Of a stretch of DNA of 64,000 bases, positions 35,555-47,290 are shown in pieces. A program made the position numbers and the translations under genes. Source of the stretch: Diogma glabrata (taxonomy: Eukaryota > Arthropoda > Insecta > Diptera > Cylindrotomidae); the NCBI GenBank assembly GCA_963693315.1, contig OY856187.1, forward strand, positions 112,693,746-112,757,745, read 5' to 3'. The notes below the pieces were generated by a model, which saw only the letters and a program-made list of their open reading frames with translations, made no database searches and was not told the DNA's origin. The number at the start of each line of letters is the position of its first letter. Position 1 is the stretch's first letter.

Positions 35555-35650
35555 GGTTGTTATAAGGATTTTAACGGCTGGAAGGTGATATTACCAGCCC
35601 GAGGGATTCATATCGCCTGAACTGAAGGCCGTTAAAATCTGATAACAACA
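35555..35650. repeat. hairpin repeat around ATTTTAACGGC
   Basis: GGTTGTTATAAGGATTTTAA at the left and GCCGTTAAAATCTGATAACA at the right are reverse complements with few mismatches, separated by about 45 bp. It is likely a small MITE or the remains of one. Confidence 0.65.
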
Positions 35651-35956
35651 GTGGTGCGTACAACGATTTATTTTTCATTAAATGTATTAATAATAAATTA
35701 AAGTAATTAATAATTATTGAAAAAAAGTTTCATTTTGGTTTCCCTTCAAATAGGTTGCTATGAACAAATATTTTGATTTCTATCTATATATGTACATATT
35801 TATTTATAAGTTATAAATAAAAAGCAACCCGTTGTTAAGTAGTCTTTGAATTTTCGATCAGTCTTAATCGTTTTAATAAAACAATTTGTTTTAATAAAAC
35901 TAGAATTGGTTCCTGTCATATAATATTAAAAAATATATACGAAAACTTAAGAAAAT

Positions 35957-36041
35957 ATGGATTTACCAGATCTTGTCTCACAAAATGCAGCTAAGGCCAT
36001 TGCTAACTTGCGGCCAATCAAATCTACACTCAAAAAAAAAT
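35957..36041 (+). other. possible first coding exon ending in a splice donor
   Basis: An ATG at 35957 opens a 28-codon frame beginning MDLPDLVSQNAAKAIANLRP, followed directly by GTAAGTAAAATT, a good donor match. Composition is more balanced than the surroundings. However, I found no acceptor downstream that keeps the frame open for long: the one near 36588 (TTATATCAG) gives an immediate stop. The frame resembles nothing I recognise. Weak support. Confidence 0.15.
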
Positions 36042-36959
36042 GTAAGTAAAATTCAACAAACGTTTGTCTTTTGAATTTATTAAAAGGACATGTTGTTTGA
36101 ATTTGATTACATTCCAACAGACATGTTCGTTAATTTCCAATTTTCAACAAACATGTCAGTTAAATATTTTTAACGACACTTACAAACTGTTGGTTGATTT
36201 TCATTGTTGAATGGAATAAAAGAAAGCAAAAGAATGAATGTTCTATGCCTAAAATTTTTGTACTTTATTCCTATTTGTATGTCAAACTTAACTGGTGTTA
36301 TTACTTATTAGTAAAATTATTAAAAAGTGATAAATAAAGAAAACATGAAATTCTAAAATTAATAATTTGTTAAGTGAATTGTGCTAGGTGAATTGTAATT
36401 GAAAAATTTTGATGTTATTAATTAAATAATTAAAAATTGAATTATATAAAAATATTGAAATCTCAAAATTAAATTGGATAAAAAGTAATGCGTAAAAAAA
36501 AGTGCATAAAGGTTTATATTATCAAAATTTTTTAATAATTTTTCATATAATATTAATAATATATTTTTATATATATTTTTATATCAGAACAGAATGCTGA
36601 CATTTAGCAACCAATTACAAAACCCACGCAGAATACACCATCAAAATCCCAGAATAATAGAAAACTGCGATTGGGAGTCACTTTGTTCAACTGGAATCTG
36701 GTCATTCAAGATGGGTGCGCATATTGATGGGTTGTATATGAGTCGTTCTATAGCAGGTTTATTGGACCTGGCTTAAGTATCGCTATCACTTTCGTGACCT
36801 AAAAATTTTTTGGAAGATTGCCGGTTAATAGGCTATTCGAGAAAAATTTAGTTAGCCATTTATTTTACATTTTTTCCCGAATTTTTAAGAAATTCTGGAA
36901 AAATACCAACGTAGCCAGCTACTTTTCCGTTTTTCGTTTGGGACAGAGCTGAAACCAGT
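36042..36959. other. no gene supported
   Basis: Mostly AT-rich. The segment 36594-36780 has more balanced base composition and an open frame, but no domain is recognisable. It may be another decayed retroelement piece. Confidence 0.35.
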
Positions 36960-37560
36960 TCTTCGCTAATAATAGAGTTCGCATATTTCGATGGAGAAGA
37001 GCAAGCGCTTCATTTCTCTAAATTTGTGTTTAATGGTTCTCTTATGTAGGCGATTATTAGAAGAACGAAACATGTTTACGATATGATTTGCAATGTCCTC
37101 TGGATCTATTTCGTTTATAGCACGAGTAATTAAGTTTGAGCCACCCAGCTTCCGAAGGAGACTCCATGCTTTCCTGCTTGAATGGAATGGCTTGAAAAAT
37201 CAATGTTTTCAACAGTGTTAATCCACTTTTGTTTCCTCGCGGCGGTAAATAATAGCTCCAACGAACCTATCGTAATTTTTAGGCCGAATGGGTTGAATCA
37301 AACGAATCACTACATCCAACTCTGACATGTATTTAGTCCATTCAGCTTTGTTAAAGTTCCATCGATTTGGATATCTACCTCAAGAATTACTGGACGATGT
37401 TGAGTGCGTGGGAAACCGTGTAAAACTGCCCTAGATATTGGAATAGGGTGACGTTGTTCGTTTTTTGTGGAAAAAACCGGAATTGTAATCACTTCGCCTT
37501 CTAGCAGATCTAAAGGTTTTAATATATTTTGTATCATATACCAGGAACATGTTATTACCC
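36960..37560 (-). pseudogene. LINE fragment: end of endonuclease and linker to reverse transcriptase
   Basis: On the minus strand the frame at 37537-37310 reads ISRAVLHGFPRTQHRPV, the end of an apurinic-type endonuclease as found in Jockey-like LINEs, with the conserved HRP near its close. After a frameshift near 37340 it continues with KWNFNKAEWTKYMSELD and a stretch containing FVGAII, the linker before the reverse transcriptase. A third frame near 37170 reads HSSRKAWSLLRKLGGSN, a standard pre-RT block. Frameshifts and stops show it is dead. The reverse transcriptase itself is missing. It is not the same family as the LINE at 27.7 kb, as far as the compared parts allow. Confidence 0.7.
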
Positions 37561-37572
37561 TCGGCTATTCCG

Positions 37573-38023
37573 GCTAGTGCGACAACTCACAATCGCCAAA
37601 GCCAACTATGATGAAGTCTGGAGTATCATAGTAAATCTATACGAAAAGAAGAAACACGTAGTATTGACACTTCTCAAACAATTTATGTAACAGCCATTTA
37701 TTACACACGTTTCAACAAAACCACTACAATATATGCGAGACAACTCAGATGAGGTACTTAAGAGAACCAAAGTTTTTAGTGAAGCATACCAATCCGAAGA
37801 TCCATGGTTACATACTGGATATATACTTGCTAATAAGTTTGATTTAATTACAAGATAAGAGTGGGCTCAACACAGCTCTAAAGTATTGAAAGTCGAAAAT
37901 TTATTGGAAATTCTAGCTAAACAAAGCGACCCTTTAGAATCCTGTGAACCTTCCAAACATATGCCAGTACGCCAGCAGTATTATAAAGAGGTATTCTGTT
38001 TATACCGGGCATTAACAATTTAA
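37573..38023 (+). pseudogene. BEL/Pao-type gag fragment (DUF1759-like) with two in-frame stops
   Basis: One frame of about 150 codons reads LTIAKANYDEVWSIIVNLYE, then a helical region and WLHTGYILANKFD, with LLEILAKQ near the end. This order matches the gag-like region that precedes the protease in BEL/Pao retrotransposons and in related DUF1759 proteins. Two TAA codons interrupt it, one after KQFM (about 37689) and one after LITR (about 37858), but there is no frameshift, so it is less decayed than its neighbours. No zinc knuckle, protease or LTR was found nearby. It directly abuts the LINE fragment on the other strand. Confidence 0.65.
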
Positions 38024-39892
38024 TAGAGAAAACCAATGGCCTTTGGCCCAGTCTCTAAATCCATTAATTTAGCACATCATTTTAAATAAAATAAGAAAAA
38101 CAAAATAAATATCGACGAAAGGTTTTAGAAAACTATAATGTTTAAAAGTAAAAGATAACTAAAACTATCATAAGAAATGATAATAAGGGCAGAAATGTAA
38201 TGGATCAAGGGTCTTAAGCTTGATTATCCAAAAATCATCTCATTTCATCCAAAAAAGGTATTAACAGACTGTACCATTTCATTGTTTCTTGTCTTAATAA
38301 CCACGTTCAACTTAATACTGTTCATACTTACACACTGCCACCACGCCTCTATACAGCCTCCTTCAATAAATTTCATATACCAAACCATTTCAAATCACCC
38401 ATGCTCTTAAGTTTTTTTGAATTATCTTTCAACGGTTCGTTCCTTTTTTCTGATATCACCTTCAAACCACTCAACAAAAAACGGTTTCAATAATAAATGT
38501 TTCTTTTTTTGTAAGTTTATTTTGATTTATTTTTCAAACATATTTTGTTTTTGTAATCTTCTTACACAAAAAAGCTATCAAACAATAATAATATCGATTT
38601 AAAAACTTTTAATTATACTTTTTGTCACAAAAATATTATAAAAATTCCACAATTGCTTTGGAAGCTATAAAATGTATTTATCCTTAAGAGCTCACAAAAA
38701 ATATCTAATTATATTTTGTTTTAAAGCTAACATTTAACTTCAAAGTCAGAACACAAAATTTTACAAATTTAATGGATTTAATGCTTTACAAATTAAACGA
38801 ATTTAAAAGCTAATCTTCGAAAAGTTAAAACTTAACTAAATTATAATTCAAATCGTTTTTATATAACGACTTTTATTTTGAAAAGGTTTTCTATTCATCT
38901 CTGTCATTGTGTTTCCCGTCTCATTTTTAAAAATAAGCATTACCCATACATTGTAGATCCGCCCTATAAAAAACATCAAATGAAACAGATAGAGAAAAAT
39001 CATTAAAACAAACCGTCCAACACCATCAAATCATAACAATAAGGTCCCTCAAAAATCAATCAATTATTATTAGTCGAATATTTTTTTATTCAAACTTTAC
39101 GAAGAGAAATGCCTTATCAATAATGTAAAATCTGCACAAGATCAATATACTTAATTTCAACTTCTGTTTAACAAACACAAAAATATGTATTTGTTTATAG
39201 AAAAAAAATAAACAATAGTAAAAAAATATTGATCAATCATCCGTAATATAAGATCCGTTAAATGCTTTAAAATGAGCATTACAGTAAACCGTCATAAATA
39301 GGCAGATGTTACTTTCTGAAATGATTTTAAGTTGCTTGATATTACGAAATGGAGGTATGATTAATATGTTGACTGTTTGTTTTTTAAACTTTAAAATAAA
39401 ATGTCTTTTGAACGGTTTTTTGGTTATTACAGCAACCAAAAAGATTACTGATGCTACACCCAACATTATTAGTCAAGAACACTACCATATTTACGAGATT
39501 GTAGTGAATTTCTACAGCTGTCAGTGCCCGAAAAGAGAGTTTTGTAGCTGAAAATAATTAAATTCATGTTGAAACAATAAGTGTTGCCATGATATGCCCA
39601 TCAAAGGTTGCACTACCATTATACCTACCGCAGTAATAAGAGAACAGGATTCTGCACATCAATATAAAAAAGTCAATTTTTGCTGGATTTTGGAGCACAA
39701 GCTTCTTTCATTTCTGAATCGTGTGATAAGTAACTTGGACTGGCATGAATTCAAGCGAATTATTTAATAAAGGGTTTAATATCAGAAACCGAAGTGACAA
39801 AGCGAAGGCTATCCCCTGAAGCTACAACATTTTACGCCACTAATGCAAAACTTAATATTGATGTTTTAATTTTGAATAAATTAACTGATTGC
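38024..39892. other. no gene supported
   Basis: AT-rich. Overlapping frames on both strands at 39233-39551 (77 and 81 codons) have no recognisable domain; only one, if any, could be real. Confidence 0.35.
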
Positions 39893-41226
39893 TTATAGAT
39901 GAAAAACGTGTTCTAGACAGAGTTGTGAAAACTTTACCATTTTTGATTTTCCTGAAACTTGGCATATAAGTAGTATGGACAAAATAAAAAAAAAACTTAT
40001 TTTAAAATTTTTTTAAAAAGCATAATTTGAGCATAGGGGCACCCCAACATGTATGAAAAATGAAAATTCTGCCATCCGATGTAACTTTGAAATTAAATTG
40101 CTCAAGAACGGCTATACCGATTTCATCAAACTTTTTTTGTTTGATAGATGATTAGTTAGTCCTTTGAAAAAAAAATTAATTAGTTGCTTTTATAATTAAT
40201 TTTTAAATAAAAATATTGAAAAACTTTTTTAAAGATGGCGCTAGGGTCGAAGATCAATTGGAATTTGATTAATTTTTTTTTCTGAAAACAAATCTATCTT
40301 TATTCTAAAATATGTCAAATTAACTCAGAGGCATTCATTTTTGTTCTTGAGATATTTAATTTTAAAGATTTTTAGTATGGCTGAAATTCGAATTTTTCTT
40401 CATTTTTTCAAACAACTTCCATTCACAAAAAATTTTAAAATCAATTAAATTTTTTTTAAATATAGCTCTAACTTTATTTTAAAATATATCAAATTTACAA
40501 GGAGGCGTTAATTTGTGTTTTTGAGATATTTAATTTTAAAGATTTTTAGTCCGATCTTTAAAATTAAATATCTCAAGAACACAAATTAACGCCTCTTTGT
40601 AAATTTGATATTTTTTAAAGTAAGGTTAGAGCTATATTTAAAAAAAAAAAAGTTGAAATTTAATTGATTTTAAAATTTTTTGTTAATGGAAGTTGTTTGA
40701 AAAAATGAAGGAAAATTCGAATTTCAGTCGTACTAAAAATCTTTAAAATTAAATATCTCAAGAACAAAAATTAACGCCTCTGAGTTAATTTGATATATTT
40801 TAGAGTAAAGATAGAACTATTTGCAGAAAAAAAATTAATTAAATTCCTATTGATCTTCGACCCTAGCGCCATAAAAAAGTTTTTTAATATTTTTATTTAA
40901 AAATTAATTATAAAAACAATTTTGTAATTTTTTTTCAAAGGACTAACTAATCATCTATCAAACAAAAAAAAGTTTGATGAAATCGGTATAGCCGTTCTTG
41001 AGCAAATTAATTTCAAAGATACATCGGATTGGCAGAATTTTCATTTTTCATGTTTGAGCATAGGGTGCCCCCTATGCCCAAACTAAACACTTTAAAAAAA
41101 TTTTAAAATAAGTCGTATTTTTTATTTTGTCCATACTACTTACATGTCAAGTTTCAGGAAAATCAAAAATGGTCAAGTTCAAATTTCGACTTTTTCACCT
41201 GCGTAGATCACGTTTTTCATCTAATA
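39893..41226. repeat. 1.33-kb near-complete palindrome (long foldback element)
   Basis: Two arms of about 650 bp meet near 40555. The outer ends pair (ATAGATGAAAAACGTG at 39895 with CACGTTTTTCATCTAA at 41209). Further inside, TTTTGATTTTCCTGAAACTT pairs with AAGTTTCAGGAAAATCAAAA, and CGGCTATACCGATTTCATCA pairs with its complement near 40980. The innermost stem is GTGTTTTTGAGATATTTAAT with ATTAAATATCTCAAGAACAC. Within each arm a block of about 180 bp is itself duplicated in direct orientation (GAGATATTTAATTTTAAAGA at 40350 and 40530). No coding frame is present. Transcription from either side would give a long double-stranded RNA. Confidence 0.9.
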
Positions 41227-43099
41227 CCAACGTGAGACCTCAGTAATTTAAATCTGGATTAAAGTAAGCTGGTTCAGACTTTTATAAGTTACAAGCAATA
41301 GACAGCATAATACGAGCTGACAAATTTTTCAACATATTAAGAAGAGGCAAAATAAACAATTTAGGCAATAATTTAATTGCATAAAACGCAAACGTCTCAG
41401 GCAAAATAAACAGCGATAAGGAAAGGAGTCCATTTACATAGTTGGTATAGATAAAGTTGGTGGGTGGTCTTATTGTTGTGGCAATGTTGTGGTATTGCAC
41501 TCAAAAATAAAATAAAGAGGCTCTAAAAGCCTAGAAAAAACTGTTATTGAGCAGCAGTGAGATATTTTCTCTAATATTTATTAAAAGAATGTGTATTCGA
41601 TATAATATTTGTAATTCGAATTTGCAGGTAACTGATCTATGCAAAACTTTTCTAAATTCTTACATTCAATTTAAAAATCAAATGTAAAACTAATTTCACA
41701 TAAACATGTATGAAATTGGAAGCTTGAGGCATAACCTGTGGATTATAGTATTGGTAACAAAACAATATAAATATAACATTTGTAGCAAACATCATGAAAT
41801 GTGTTACCAAATAATAAAGATTATATTTATTTAGAAAATGGTTCAAGATCTCTAACAAAATATATATAGACTACAGTAGTAAAAATAAAATATACAAAAA
41901 CCAAAACAACGACCTACCATAACAATCCGTATCAAATTACAACATTACAAAATAAATAAAATTTAAAACATAAAAGACACTAATTCATTATTCAATTGAT
42001 ATTAATTTCAATGATAGAAAAAACTTCGACATCAAGTTGATGTTGAAGGGTTGATAACGACGTCAAATAAGAACATTTCGATCTTTATAATTTATGTAAC
42101 AATTGTCAAAGTTAAAGACCCAATAATTTGTTAAATTTGAGAAGCCTGCTAACGTGTAGTAAAATGGTATACTTTGAACAACAATGACATATGCAGATAA
42201 AAAATGTCCTCAAGTTACATTTTTTTTAGTTTATATTTAATTTTTGTGTATATTCGTTTCTATAAGATTTTTTGATTAGCATCATGAAATCGTATCACAT
42301 CAATGTTTTAGGTTCGTTTATTTTTAAACATAATCTAGTTTGTTGGTATAATACTAAAAATGGTCTCACAATGCTTTTCTTCATTTCTTGTATCTTGGGT
42401 TTTTTTTTCAAAATCAGTTGTTGGTTGGTAGATAAATAGACGAAAGGTAGATATTTTAAAAGTCCTACCAAAATATACGCATTTGAATTTACGTACATAT
42501 CATATGTAAATAAATATCAACGGAAACTTATAAAAGCAACGAGTTATCATTAGCTAAGACGATATCGTAGGAATGCTGGCGAATAAACTGCCTATAGTTA
42601 ATTTTAGCACTTACATTCTTAATTATATAGTTTATAAAAAATTTATTTGAAATTTTTATTGTGTATGATTGGCTCTATTTTTGATTAAATTTAAGCTATC
42701 AAAAAATATTTTGAAACAAAATTATGTCTACGTAGGCAACTGTTGATTGTGTGCTGGTGTTGTTCTTTTAAATAATAAAAAAGATAAAAAACAATAAATT
42801 CAGGATAACATAATTAATTTATCGACTATATTGTCCGCTCTTTTACAAAATAAATTCGATAGTTGTTTTGATATAAACCCTGTCTCACTTTTGGAAAATA
42901 ACGTAATTATATTTATGAAATTACAGTTAAATGGTTTAATCATTTACATTAAAAATATAAATATAAATAAAATAAAATTATAAGCTATAATTTGGTGACC
43001 TTGACGTTATATGAACAAGCAACATATTGATACAAAGCGTACTTATTGCCAACAATTATTTTATTTCGACAAAAAACGGCAATTATAGATGGAACTGAG
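41227..43099. other. no gene supported
   Basis: AT-rich intergenic DNA. Short frames (41282-41500, 41652-41858, 42295-42498, all minus) have no recognisable domain. Confidence 0.35.
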
Positions 43100-43715
43100 C
43101 TCGGTTAAATAAGTGACTTTGAATTCAAATCTACTACAACAAAAACTCTGAATTTAAGCCAACATTACACTAAACGAACTCAAACTAAAACAATTCAGGT
43201 ATACGGTGTAAAAACACCCAACTAAAATTCCCAATCAAAACAGTAGGTGAAGTGTCAATTATCACATTTCGATCTTTCTCGGATTTAGCTCATGAAAAAC
43301 AAAATATACTTGCAGTCGCTAATTGATATCACGGCTTCCCACATTTGATTCGAAATTGTTTAACAAGGAACCAAGTCCACCGCTAAAAATTTTGATTCTC
43401 TTTTGTCGACATCAGTTAGTAAACATATTACCATAACATTTAACATATTATAGGTACCAAATTTCTGACTAAAGGAGGTTTAATAGTTGATCTCAAGCAT
43501 AAGCGATAGCTCGATTCAAACACAAATTCCTATTTGAATAGCCCCTTTAATGTTATGGGAATCTAGCCAAAAATACTTTCAGATTGCCCTACACTTATCT
43601 CAGGAGCCTAAACTTGACGCTCCAGCCAAACATAGCGTAGTCACATTGTAACAATAGGACCATTACATTTTTGTGACCACAGACCCCAACAGCTGGCTGG
43701 CTTACATACTTTATT
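43100..43715 (+). pseudogene. Ty3/gypsy pol remnant, copy 1
   Basis: In plus-strand frames with several stops one reads a retropepsin-downstream phrase GGLIVDLKHKR (about 43469-43501) and, near 43650-43710, the region just before the reverse transcriptase, ending in a QQLAG-like block. The DNA is similar to the start of copy 2 (for example AAACATAGCGTAG at 43628 and 46036). The copy stops at about 43715, before the catalytic domains. No LTR could be defined. Confidence 0.55.
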
Positions 43716-43959
43716 AAAAATAAACGGGAATCTTGCCGGGGAAATCTTTTATTTCACGTAAAAGGTATCAACTATAAATCTAGCGCACAAAGACGATTTT
43801 AAACAAATTTTAATAAACATAAAAAAAAACTAAGTTGAAGCTAACATTTATGATGTTTCACTTGCGATGGTTAGCATCTTCTATAATATTTCCATTCACA
43901 TGGAAAAACTAACATGGAAATGCTTAACTGTAGGATTCTTTCAGAGAAACAAATACCTC

Positions 43960-44400
43960 CATAATAACTTCACCTCCTCTCAGTGTATCATGCTGTTGTT
44001 GTTTATTTTCAAAATGAAAACCAATAATAACAAAAAAACTAGCAAATGGGTCAGGATTAAAAATGTAAAATTTGTGATCAATGTGGTAAGGGTTGTTTGA
44101 AAAAAGGATGGAATGATGGAATTTGGTCATCATTCCATCTTTTTTTCAAACAATCCTCCCCACATCGATCGTAATCTTTACGTTTTTCAGATAACACTTC
44201 ATAAACTGCAACCAATTCTTGAAATATTGTCGATGCATCTGAATCATTGGTATTTTTATCCAAATGTAATTCTTTAACTAACCATCGATATGTGTTTTTT
44301 ATACCATTTAAGTTTGCTGAATTTATAAAACCCAAAATTGAATAAAAATCAAGAAAATTAACAAAAATGTTAATCACATTTTGAGCTGTCTTTATTTCAA
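43960..44400 (-). pseudogene. DNAJB11/ERdj3-like J-domain pseudogene
   Basis: The parent is an endoplasmic-reticulum Hsp40 that assists BiP. On the minus strand the frame at 44377-44078 starts in the J domain: DFYSILG, then helix II, then a loop with ELHLDKN where the essential HPD motif reads HLD, then FQELVAVYEVLS and DRCGEDCLKK. After a frame break the next frame gives DPFASFF and GFHFEN followed by LRGGEVIMEVFVSL, the G/F-linker and first substrate-binding strand of ERdj3. It stops after about 150 residues; the rest of the protein is absent. The break coincides with an inverted duplication at 44066-44172. Loss of the HPD proline, frameshift and truncation make it nonfunctional. No introns are seen, so it may be a processed copy or a fragment carried by a mobile element. 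Confidence 0.8.
44066..44172. repeat. inverted duplication within the DnaJ pseudogene
   Basis: The plus-strand segment 44066-44117 and the minus-strand segment 44172-44124 are diverged copies of the same coding stretch, about 50 bp each with a 6-bp centre. The innermost 24 bp pair almost perfectly (TTTGAAAAAAGGATGGAATG against its complement). The inverted copy reads CGKGCLKK on the plus strand, matching CGEDCLKK on the minus strand. Confidence 0.8.
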
Positions 44401-45859
44401 CTATATTAAGTTATTGGTTATCACAATTATTATTTAGAAATACTTAATTTATCATTTATTATGAATTTTATACATGTTTTTAAATTTTCCTTTGAATATT
44501 ATTAAGTTGAATCAATCATAATCAAACTTTGATTTTAAAAATATAACAACCTTTTCTTTTGGATCTTAAAGCAAACAATGTTCGTGATGGAACAAATGAG
44601 CGAGTATAAATAGTAAGACCCTCCTGTTTTTGGTTTTGTTTCCTATTATCTGTGTCATCGTACATAAATTAAAAATTTCCACTTTCATATATCACCTCAC
44701 CAAACAACTTCTCTACAACTACATAAATTTGAACAACTGTATTATATCTCATCTAATACTATGACTAAGCTTTACAAACAAAAATGTGCATAATTTATGT
44801 ATAGTAGAATTTTTTTACCAGTGAACTTTTGAAAGATATTAAGCATCAAGAGATAAAAGATGAGACAAGAAGTAAAACAAAGATGTATTATTTATTTTGG
44901 GATAAATTTGCTTTGAAAACGTTAGTTAAATTTCTACTCCTAGTTCGTACCATTTATTTGTTGAGACATTTGTTTACATAGGCGTCGTTATTTTTATTAT
45001 AATTATTTTTAATTATCAAAATTTTATTAAACTGTCTACAAAATCATTAATATTTTTACTAGTTTTTGGTTTTTTATTATAATTGGTTGAATTTCAATAG
45101 TAATTTATTAATTTTATGCGTTTTTTTGTCCATTTCAATGTGACCCCAACAGTTTTTTTTAATATATTAATCTGAGACACTGAATATTCGCCCATGCGCA
45201 TGTGATTATGCGCAGAACGACCAATTTTCGTGTTCGCTGGTAAAGAATTCTACTATAGACAAAAAAAAATGTATAATTAATTGAAATTGTGACTCATCAA
45301 AACTTAGAGATAGCAAATTAAAAACCTTAAAACATTTTTAAGATCCTTCGCGGTGAAACAATTTTCCTTGTCTAAATACGCGAAAGCAAACAACTTCCCC
45401 TTTAACTGTGTAAAAACAAATTGCTAATCAATCGATTGTATAAATCAACCGTCAATATCATCAAGAACCACAAAGTTCACTTGAGCAATTTACCAATCAA
45501 ATATAATAACCACCATATCTGGAGATTCCAAACACCTTCTAGTTAGTCGTTATTTCGATTAATATTGCCAATTTTGGGAAAGACCGTAAACTTGATAATA
45601 TATGACAAAACGATGTGTAAGAAAGTGTTCGTAGAAATTGTCCTGTCCTACAAAAACAATAAACTCGGGCAACATTTAAAAAAATTGGAATGCAGATATT
45701 AAGTGGTCTGTCAGTCTGGTCTGGTGTAAAAACAACAAAATAAATTTCCTCAACAATACAATAGCTATAGCTCAACCCAATCAGTTATTCAACCTTTTTC
45801 GATTTATTTATAGACGAACACAACGTCCTCACACCCGCTAATAGATCAACGATACAAAG
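44401..45859. other. no gene supported
   Basis: AT-rich. A CpG-containing patch at 45189-45216 (CCCATGCGCATGTG, then TATGCGCAG) resembles NRF-1-type sites but has no gene beside it. The region after 45380 has more balanced composition and may include the 5' part of the following gypsy copy. Confidence 0.35.
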
Positions 45860-47290
45860 ATGTTAATCTAAATAGTTAAATTTAAACGTCGGTCTTCACA
45901 GAGAATTACGATATCCATTTATCGTATACTCAGTTAGTGAGCCGATTATATAAACTGACTTTCTGACTATATATGGTTTAATACTCGACCCCAATTTCAG
46001 GAAAACCTTTTCTCAGGAGCTCAAATTCTACACCCTTGTCAAACATAGCGTAGGACCCAGAATTACTAATGTAGAACAATTTGTGCCTACAGAGACTGCA
46101 GACTACAAAGTTTAACATAGCCAAAGATGAATTTTACATATGGCTCAGCTAGAATTCGTTAAACTTTCCTCGTCTTGTAGTTCATCTCAACTGTGTGGGG
46201 TTCGGCGTTTGAACGATAGTACCACCCAATATTGATCACACACTAAAAATATACAGAATTTTTCCGTGCATCTTTAAATTTGTTCTATATTCGAACCATT
46301 AAACACCAGTTGCTGCAAAAGACAAACACAAAACCACAATTGTTGTCAATTTCGAATCCTTTAAAATGACTGGTTGGGAAACGCAGCTCAAACTCTTCAG
46401 CGTTTTATGAACGATTTGGTTAAAAAACTTAATTTTATACTTGTGTACATCGACGAACCATTAGTGACGCGAAATTCACCTAAGCAGCACCAAAACACTT
46501 ACACATACGTTTTCAAAGATTTGCTGATTTTGATATTCATCAGTCACCAGTTTTTACGATTAGAATGGTAAATCGCAAGTATTTATATCAAAACGGCTTC
46601 AGAGACTGCACCGTTTTTTGTTACTTTGTTGAATATGGTTTGTTTCCAGTTCTCATTAACAACAAACCTATCGTTTCCAAGACAAAGAGTGTTGCTGCAA
46701 GACCCTTTGTCCTAGGTTCATTTTACGGTTCACAGTTCATATTCTACACATCACTGGTATAGAAGTTTAGGTACACTTTCACAGACGAATGACACAGCAA
46801 TCAATGTATCTTGGTTGGATGTTGATAAACTCATCAAACATCAAAAGTTTGATACAAAACACATCAGCCTAGTTCAAAACCTAAAGTTTGTAGGATCTTA
46901 GTGTAATTAAGAACCTATTTGAACCAGTCATTCTGGTTACACCCGTTACGTTTACATATATCCCTAAGACTCTGAGTCGATCTGTTTTAATTCGCTACAA
47001 ATCTTTCCCATCCAGGCATTAGAACATCCTTTACCGTATCTGCTCATGAACGTTGATTGTTTCACTCAATGGCTTGCAGCCATCGTTTTAAAAGATGAAA
47101 CAGATAAATCAGTTGGAAGAGTTTTCGTTACAAATCATATTTCTATATTTGGTTATAGACTTAAGTCAAAGCTGACCTAGGATACCCTCCTGCCCTGCAT
47201 ATCTTATATCAATGAGCAAAGTTTGAAGATTCGTGCAAACTATTCATACGTCCGGAGGATTCACGTCCAATTAACCATTCGATCAGATTA
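45860..47290 (+). pseudogene. Ty3/gypsy pol remnant, copy 2 (reverse transcriptase to integrase)
   Basis: Pieces of a gypsy polyprotein follow in the right order but in changing frames. Near 46140-46200 comes the entry of the reverse transcriptase (MAQLEFVK then a serine-rich block and RRLND). At 46374-46571 is the palm: NAAQTLQRFMNDL and VYIDEP, where the catalytic YIDD box has a changed residue. RNase H-like sequence is not clear. Near 47060-47160 an integrase core segment reads FTQWLAAIVLKDET followed by a VFVTNHIS block. Stops and shifts throughout show an old, dead copy. Copy 1, 2.4 kb upstream, is in the same orientation. Confidence 0.75.

Noticed and set aside
37573..38023. Intact BEL/Pao retrotransposon
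   Set aside because: Two in-frame stops, no protease or reverse transcriptase next to it, and no LTRs recognised.
39233..39551. Overlapping frames on both strands as a small gene
   Set aside because: Both are open by chance in the same stretch; no recognisable domain or splice signals.
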